64,000 bases of DNA from assembly GCA_001600415.1 (NCBI GenBank), contig BCJX01000002.1, forward strand, positions 2,054,513-2,118,512, read 5' to 3'. This DNA comes from Pascua guehoae (lineage: Eukaryota > Basidiomycota > Tremellomycetes > Trichosporonales > Trichosporonaceae). Position 1 is the stretch's first letter; each line of letters begins with the position of its first letter. Under the pieces are notes generated by a model, which saw only the letters and a program-made list of their open reading frames with translations, ran no database searches and was not told the origin of the DNA. Below are positions 56,601 to 64,000 of this stretch, piece by piece. Made by a program: the position numbers and the translations under genes.

Positions 56601-56911
56601 CCCGAGCCCGTATTGGACCCATCCTCGAGCCGGGCGCGAACGTCGCCTTCCAAGAGTTCAACCTCCTCCCGTGCCGCCTCGAGACCGAGCTCAATCACTT
56701 GGCGGAGCACTACCTGGTCGTAAAACTTGCCGCTCAGGATGAGGTTGGCACACGCCACGAGCCGCGTCGATGGTGGGAGGTGCGTCAGGGAGTCGCGCAC
56801 AAGCTCCAGCGGGAGCGAGTGCGCTGGTGTGGAAAGAAGAGCGTCATAGTCGAGGACGCGTGGGGTCGATGATGATGAAGCAACGGGGTCGCCGCCTGCT
56901 TCGGTCGCCAT
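53639..56911 (-). CDS. SEC39: SEC39/NBAS-like subunit of the Dsl1 tethering complex
   Basis: Model: complement(53639..54581, 54619..54778, 54820..56911), 1064 residues; exact frame. The start MATEAGGD at 56911 was chosen over an upstream in-frame start because the upstream part has no conserved look. The protein is all helical, with an acidic linker carrying a repeated DI(S/T)DPWA near residues 190-215. The block LFLFFSPLPLASLSRALDILDVHLMSGEMLARWNVP matches the conserved part of the Sec39 domain, and LRGADESAWIALWADMCRLHGG plus KKVIRRLEPEGYFTPQVLEEV follow. Sec39 with Dsl1/Tip20 tethers COPI vesicles at the ER, supporting Golgi-to-ER transport. The C-terminal 110 residues are Ser/Ala-rich and likely disordered. 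Confidence 0.82.
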
Positions 56912-59900
56912 GTCTGGCGCGTGCGTGTGTGGGGTTTGGTCTAGAGATGCTGTGGAGATGCAAAGACGTCGAGAGGGTCCAGAGTTGGAGCACGGCCAGC
57001 TGCCAACATGCAACTTGGACTCGCGATGGAAGCCACCGATGACGGCGACATGGAACCCGGACCTGAAAGCAGTCAATCCGATCCCCCCACTTTACATTGC
57101 CACGCGCTCAACTTTCTCACGATCGCACTTACATCAATGGTATCCCACGGTGGCCTCATCTAAACCTCGGGGTCGGTACCTTTGTACCTTTTTGGTGCGC
57201 ATGTTGGTTCTTACCCTGACAGCGAGCAGTCTGCCTTTGCCGACAACGGCACAGTTCCCACCAAACGGGGAGAGTGACCGTGGCAACCATTGTTCGTGCC
57301 TATCTTCCGTCTTCATCGGTGGACAGAGTAGAGTTGTGGTATCAGTGACACGGTGGTCGTGTTGTTGTTCCAGAGTTCAGAGCTATTCTGGTTCCGTCGG
57401 ACACTTGTTCCTCAAAAGCTCGGCGATTGAAGATGCTCGCGTGTTGCCAGAGTGCATGCTTGATTCTCGATTACGTGCCTGATTGCCAGACCTGATGGGA
57501 TGAGCCAAATTGAACTCAGACACGTGAATGGTGGCGCTTAAAAGAGACAAGTGTGTGTCCGACAATGGCGATGCTCGGAGGTAGCACACGGGTTGCAGGG
57601 CGCGCTTGGCCGTGGCGTCCCGGCGACGACGACACCGTATACTACAGTGCTTGGACAAGCAGAGGCGCGGGTATGGACACACTCTCGGTCACCGGGAGGT
57701 GTGGCGTTCCAGGCGTCCCGGGGTTGGAGTGGCACGGGAGGGGCCGACGCCTCCCTCGTACGCCTCCAAGGGACCCACAAACGCCGCATCCGTGACGATT
57801 CTTGACTGTGTTTGCTGTTTACTTGCTGTGGACGGTGCAAAAAATCTGCATTATTGCACTACTGCGCACAGGGAGGCTGACGGCTCACACGCTGGTACGG
57901 GAGAATCCAGTGATCCAGTGAGAAAGCGGCCAACTGGCAGAACAGGTTGTGGGTCAGAGACATGTTGGTTCCTGTCTCGGTGGTGGGAACAAGAACGATG
58001 ATGGAAAACGTCTGGTTGCGTTTTGCGTTACTGTGTAACTGCCACAGCGGTATCCCGAACCGAACAGGATGTTGTTGTGCGGGATTGCTCCTCACCCCGG
58101 CCATGAGCAAGTAACGACGCTGACGCGTGACGCGTCTTGGATTTTATTGCGAACTAGTGAAAAGCCCCATGACTCAGAGCTAAAGGCGCCGTAAACCAAA
58201 CAAAGTGCGCCACGCACCAACATGCCTTTTGGCTCCGTTCAGATGTCTCGCTGTGCTGTGGTGTTCAACTGTCAACACAAACCGAGGCTCAGGGTGAATT
58301 TATTACTCTGCATGAATAGGTTACGGTTATGGGGACGCGAGTACCAAGTAAGTAGGCGACGTCCTTGATTGAGATATGGGCCATAATGTTGTGGCCAGGC
58401 AGGCAGTGGGCTACTGCGAAGAACAAACAGCACGAGGCGGCCAAGAAAACAAGTCCAAGCTAGTCAAAAGTACTAGTCTGCATTGCATGCCTGCAACACG
58501 CGATCGCGCCACAAGTTTGCATAGGGCAGCCGAGAGGGCCGATTCGAGGCCAAGGAAACCGCCGAGTGAAGGCACATGATGCATCATGATGGTAGGAATG
58601 TTCCGTTGTCCCATTCATTGATACGTTTGGTGGGGCCCAGAGGTCAGAGGTGGGAATGTGGACTTCGTGCGGATGGATGGGTTGGAGCCGGTCTGGCGGT
58701 TTGGTGTTGTGCATATTGTGGGTGGTCTGTTGGCTGGTTGGGTGGGTGGGCCTGGGTAGACTGCCGTTGTGAATCCATGTTGTGTTGCCTGAATTACGGT
58801 AGAAAAGTACACGCCACCTGAATCCCAAAAGAGGTAAACACCCAACAACGACGCGTCAACAACAAGCAAAACAGACTGCACAAGGCACACGAGCCAAGCC
58901 CCGCCCGCTTTTCGTTCAGTACAGTAGTAGGTAGAGTAGGGTGGGGGTTCACTCTCTGGGTTCCTTTAGGTCATTGTCCATTTTCCCTGTTACAGGCAAG
59001 CCCATCAATCCCGGCAACTTGCCGCCGCCACGCTGCCCTGTATCGTCTGCGGCACGCCGCAAGCAGAGCTGGATGCATGCATCAGCCCATCCCTTGGCTG
59101 ACCGGTTTTGGTTGCATGCTTGCTTGCTTGCGATACCAAAGTGGCAGAACGTCCCGGCCGCACGCCGCCATGCCGCATGCAGAGCATCGCTCCGAGAGGT
59201 CCCTGTCAGGTGCATGCATCATCATCGTCAGGAGAGGAGGTGGGTAGCTGGGTAGTCCAGTAGGCTCGACCAGTTTGACCCCTGGCCCCTTGTCGTCTGC
59301 ATGCGTCCATCTGCAGTTCTTTTGGGTGTGACCCGTGTTTCAACCTCTGCTGGCCAAAGCCTTGGCCCTTTTGGCCCCCCCCCCCCCTTCCCTTCCCTTT
59401 GCGGCCAGCACCCAGCAGCCAGCAGAGCAGCCCGCCTGCCAGGACGGGCTAACCCAGGCTGGTGCATGCTGCATACATACACTGTGCAGACATGCAGGTC
59501 AGGTACAAGCTAGGCTAGCAAGGCAGTCTGCATGGCATGCACTCTGTGGTGCTGCTTTTGTATCCGGAACTCGATCCACAATCACCAAACCTCATTGCAT
59601 TATCATACCCCCCCCCCACTCTCTTTCCTTCCTTCCTTTCCTTCTCTTCTACACCCCGACACCACGACATTTGTTCATTGCTCGCATCACCACCACCACC
59701 TACACCCTCACTCGCTCTCTATCAAACCTCATCCCCTCACTGCCGGTTCAGTGAGCAAGTGTGTCGGTTTTTGCAGCTCCGACCCCAACCGTTTATTCCG
59801 GCGCACCGACCTCCTCGCCCACTTGGGGGCGCCAACCCGCACCCACCGTTTTCTATTGTTCCCCTCAATCCCTCTGTGGACGCGCGCGCAAGTGTCCACT

Positions 59901-60578
59901 CTCAAACACGCTCAACACGACCGACTTGTCTCGCCACCCCCTCACCCCCCGACTTGTCCTCGCTCGTCTAGCGTACAGTACGGCGCCATCCGCATTCCCC
60001 CTAAGCCATCCGGTCCGGCCACCCACGCCGCCCGCGTCGTCCACTGTACGCAACGCACGGGGCGCGTTCCTTGGTCACTGGTTGTGCAACACAGCTAGAC
60101 AATTGTGCGCGCGTGGCTGCCCGTCACGCCCAACCAGCATACCACGTCGCCTCGCCTCGTCTGGTCTCGTCTCGTCCCGCATCCAAACCTCGATCACCTC
60201 CCTACCGACCTCTAAACCACCTCACTCTCCTTGGCTCATTGTACCTGTACGTATCCACCTCCCCCACACCTCGCATCAATCCCGACACGCTCCCATCCTT
60301 TTACTTTCCAACCGGATCCCCCCCCCCCCTCGCCACCGGCGACGACTGGCTTTGCCTTGCAACGACTCCGCACCGTGTCCGATTTCGTGCTGACGACAAT
60401 CTTTCCTCGCCCCAACACTACCCGCCATCCGCCTCCGCGTCCGTCTCGGCGTCTGTTTCCCTTGCGCTTCCTTGTCTTGCCTTCCTTCCCGTGTCTACAG
60501 GCAGCAAGCAGCCAGGCCCCACCCACTCTTCTGTTGCACTCTGCACACTCTACACAAGCCTGATTGCCACCACACTTC
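56912..60578. other. 3.7 kb gene-free divergent region (SEC39 / Kin4-like kinase)
   Basis: The largest gap in the window. No coding model found on either strand. The left two thirds is of mixed composition. The right third (about 59370-60578) is C/T-rich, with C runs at 59378-59387, 59611-59619 and 60319-60330, typical of a long fungal leader and promoter of the kinase. TGCATGC motifs are frequent at about 59080-59550. Confidence 0.5.
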
Positions 60579-63500
60579 ATGGCCACTGTACTCTCCTACC
60601 CCATGCCCGAACCACCAGCGCCGCCACCACACCAGGCGCGCAACGACGACAGGTACCCTTCCTTTCAGCCCCCAACCGCCCTCATGCAGCAGTCGGCGTC
60701 GGCACACTCGCGCCCCTCAACAGCAGCGACGCATGCATCAGCATCTTCCTCGCGATCCCAAGGCGGCTCCCGGCCCAGCTCAGCGTACATGACGGATGAG
60801 TTTGGTGCGTACCTCGCGCAGAACCAGCACCCTCCTGCCGCGTCGTCGTCAACCTCGTCGCGTCATCGCAGTCACGCTCCGTCCTTGCCGCTGCCACTAC
60901 CCATCGCCGAGCCGATTGCCACCATGTCAACTGCGCAAGCCTCGTCCCACTCGCACTCTGCCGCTTCCGCCGCGGCTGCCGCGGCCGCCGCACAGCAGCG
61001 CAAGCGACAATCGCACAACCCAAGTGCTACCGTCCAAGCGTCTCCACCAAAGGCAGAGTACCTTTCCGACGAGTATGTGCTTCACCCCTCGGTCCACGCG
61101 TTCAAGCAGGCCCACCCATCGCGCCCAATGATCGCCCTGGGGCAGTACATTCTTCTCCAGACCCTGGGCGAGGGCGAGTTTGGCAAGGTCAAGCTCGGCG
61201 TTCACGGCGAGTATGGCGTCGAGGTGGCAATCAAGTTGATTCGTCGCGGTACCCTGGATGATGAGACGAGGGCCAACAAGGTCGAGCGTGAGATTGAGGT
61301 GCTCAAGGTGAGATACGCGCGCCTCGTGAGACGTGTGGCGTGTGTGGAGTGTGTATGTGTGTACAGAAGACTAACACCACCTACAGCAATTGAAACACCC
61401 CAACATTGTGCGCATGCTCGATGTCATTGACACGGCAAAGTACATTGGAATCGTCCTCGAGTATGCGGGTGGCGGCGAGCTGTTCGACTATATCCTTGCC
61501 AACCGTTACCTCAAGGAAAAGGACGCGTCGCGGCTGTTTGCTCAGCTGGTCTCGGGCGTCGACTACCTTCACCAGAAGAACATTGTCCACCGTGATCTCA
61601 AGCTCGAGAACCTGCTCCTCGACAAGCACCGGAACATTATCATCACCGACTTTGGCTTTGCCAACCGGTTCGACATGGAGGGCGGCGACCTCATGGCCAC
61701 CAGCTGTGGAAGCCCTTGCTACGCTGCACCTGAACTCGTCGTTTCCGAGGGTCTCTACGTCGGCACTGCTGTCGACGTATGGTCGTGCGGTGTCATCCTG
61801 TATGCCATGTTGTCGGGCTACTTGCCCTACGACGACGACCCGGCCAACCCTGACGGAGACAACATCAACTTGCTCTACAAGTACATTATGAGCACCCCAC
61901 TCAACTTTCCTGATCACATGTCTCGGTCGGCCATGGACCTCCTCCTCCTCATGCTTGTCCCGGACCCAGCACACCGCGGCACGATCAAAAACATCGAGCA
62001 TCACCCGTGGCTCGGGGCGAGCCGGTCGCTCTTTTCGCGGACCGTCGAGGACCACGAGGCCATCTTCAACGAGAACATGCGCAACAAGAGCCACCAAGCT
62101 CGACGCGACCTCGCACATCGTCGGCGACTCCAGCAAGAGGCAAAGCTGCTCAAGACGCTGCAGCGCAGCCAGAGCACAGCCCCTGGCTCAGGTGTCATGG
62201 GGGACTCTCGACGCGGGAAGGAGCATCGCCATCGCAGTGCCATGCCCGGTACTTCTACAATGCCCGATTTACTGTACAGCCCGCATCACGCAGGCGACGA
62301 AGGCCACCACCGCCACCACCCCCCATCCCCGACGCGTCGCCCCTCGTCGTCCAGGACAGAGACTACCGCTCGGCCGCCTCCGACACCCCCACCCCTCCCC
62401 GCCCACCTTCCCCCTCCTCCCCAGACACCGAAGCGTGCAAGGGAAGAGGACCTTGTGGACGACCCTCGCACTCCAAGGGCCCCTCCCTCGCCACGGACGC
62501 CCATGTCGGCGAACAAGAACCGCCACACTGTGCAGCTCGAGTACGACGGCGATTGGGAACGTGTCAGCGCTCAAATCGGCCGCGCTCAGCGTCAACAGTC
62601 CGGCCAGGCCGACTCGGTCACCCCATCCCCTCCCAAACAGACCCTCGAGGTGCCCCAGGCAGGCGAGATGGATATCGAGTCGTCATCAGAGGTGGACTCA
62701 TCGGAGCCGAGAATGGAGGGTTCCGAGGATGTCTCGGATGCGAGCGATGCTGCTGCCGCCGCTCCTTCTTCGCCCGGCGACTCCACGCCTGCACCGGTGC
62801 TCTCCACGCCTGCCCCTACCAACTCTACGCCGCCATCCACCGTGTCTACTCCCGCGGCCGTTGTTTCTGTGTCCGCGCCGGCCTCTTCGCCCATGACGGA
62901 GGTCGCGCCCATTCCCAGCGGTGAAGCCTCGTCGCCTGCAAGCACTGAACCCACCTCGGCATCGAGTCCCGACACCCCGTCAACCACTGTCTCCGAAGCG
63001 GCTGCTGCTCCGGCACCAGTCCTCGCAGCTCCCGCGGAGATTGTTTCCACGCCCGCGGCCGAGCCTGCCAAGGCACCGCTTCCCCCAAGCGAACCTCTGC
63101 CTGAGCCGCCTTCTGTGTTGTCTCCGCCCCAGCCTGAGCCTACCCCGGCTGGGCAGTCGACGCCGGCAACTCCACCCAACCGCGACGAGGCGGCCGAAGA
63201 GGTCACAACTCCAAAAGCCCCAGTCAAGGTGGAGAGCCAGAATGCGACTCCTCGTGCTGCGCCTCCGCCCAAGGCCGCCAAGATTTCGCCCTCCAGGTCT
63301 CAGCTTCCACCTGGAGCTGCCACTCCAAAGCAGCAGCCTACAGAACTTGAACTTGCCGAGGACGACTTTGTGGCAGTCCCGCCACCGACGATCAAGGCAC
63401 AGCCGCCCAAGCAACGCCCCAGGTCGCGCAAGGGAATGTCTCTTGACAAGTTTGGTTTGGCCAAGCTTCTTGGGCAGTCGAGCTCGAACAACAACAATGA

Positions 63501-64000
63501 ACAGCGTCCCGCGGGCTACACTACCGCATCACAACGCAACAACGTTCAGTCTGCATCGTATCAAAAGCACAGCAAGACCCAGTCGGTTACCAACGCTTCA
63601 TACAACTCGCCAGATGACAAGAAATCGCGTCGCAAGACTCTTCACCTCAAGAGCAACAGTCGTTCGGGCACTCCGGACTCGTTCAACCCTCCTCCATCGG
63701 CTACATCATTTGCGTCGTCCAAGGCGCCGATCGTCAGCTCCCAAGGCATCCAACCGCAGCCATCACAGGACATGTACGGCGGCACGTCGATCGCCTCCGA
63801 GGCGGCGTTCCAACAGCAAGACGGGCACCCTCCGCGCACGGCATCAAGCAGCGCGGCTAAGAAGGTCATGGACTGGTTCCGCCGTAAGTCGCTTGCCAAG
63901 GACACGCTTGCAAGCCTCAAGTCCACTGGCGCTGCTTCCGACTCAAAGTCGAGCATTGGTCGCGCATCCATGAGTCTGGAGCGCACATTCCAGATAATTG
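60579..64000 (+). CDS. Kin4/Ppk1-like CAMK-family Ser/Thr kinase (C-terminus cut by window edge)
   Basis: Model: join(60579..61307, 61387..>64000), at least 1114 residues; the frame is open to the edge. The ATG at 60579 is the first in frame. A Ser/Ala/His-rich leader precedes the kinase domain, which begins at about residue 187: glycine loop GEGEFGKV, catalytic Lys in [17 protein letters not shown] near 312, DFG near 333, and [14 protein letters not shown] in the activation segment, so all catalytic residues are present. The [37 protein letters not shown] block and the acidic [19 protein letters not shown] insert match Kin4/Frk1/Ppk1 kinases. Yeast Kin4 holds back mitotic exit when the spindle is misplaced. 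A long Pro/Ser/Thr-rich tail follows, then [12 protein letters not shown] near the edge, which fits the KA1-proximal region of this group. Confidence 0.9.

Noticed and set aside
61381..62136. Minus-strand open frame of 251 codons over the kinase domain
   Set aside because: It lies fully opposite conserved kinase motifs, so it is a shadow of the real frame.

Overview
The window looks like nuclear DNA from a GC-rich basidiomycete yeast, most likely a tremellomycete and possibly of the order Trichosporonales. This is inferred from gene content and intron style; no rRNA or marker gene is present to prove it. Genes are broken by very short introns (34 to about 60 nt) with GTGAGY/GTACGT donors and a CTGAC or CTAAC branch site directly before the acceptor. 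All exon joins given were worked out by hand from splice signals and reading frame.

Layout. 1-5 kb: an Msp1/ATAD1-type AAA+ ATPase (cut by the left edge) and a membrane-anchored short-chain dehydrogenase. 5-13.2 kb: a membrane-anchored beta-helix protein, an F-box-like protein with a His/Gly/Gln repeat tail, and a small oxidoreductase-like-domain gene whose intron holds a C tract of over 110 nt. 13.2-15.3 kb: no gene, but several inverted repeats. 15.3-49.8 kb is a dense housekeeping block: a small Cys-rich protein, an RBM5-like splicing factor, a complex I NDUFB4-like subunit, TAPT1/EMP65-like protein, GPI2/PIG-C, COX17, ETFRF1/LYRM5, UTP20, a Maf-type pyrophosphatase, a Shewanella-like phosphatase, a methyltransferase-like protein, RAD18 and a long-chain acyl-CoA synthetase. 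From the splicing factor onward the strand alternates at every gene. 49.8-64 kb: an unrecognised two-repeat Cys/His protein, SEC39, a 3.7 kb gene-free stretch, and a Kin4-like kinase that runs off the right edge.

The functions are mixed: mitochondrial assembly and respiration (COX17, ETFRF1, NDUFB4-like, OXLD1-like, AAA+), ER and lipid work (GPI2, TAPT1, SEC39, acyl-CoA synthetase, SDR), ribosome biogenesis (UTP20), splicing (RBM5-like), DNA damage tolerance (RAD18) and mitotic control (Kin4-like). I see no biosynthetic cluster, intact transposon, CRISPR array, rRNA or convincing tRNA.

The features I would look at first are the poly(C) intron, the inverted-repeat cluster at 14.1-15.1 kb, the two-repeat protein whose C-terminus seems frameshifted, an 11-nt micro-exon in the complex I gene, and a TATA box with a C-rich leader at 52.8 kb that leads into no recognisable gene.
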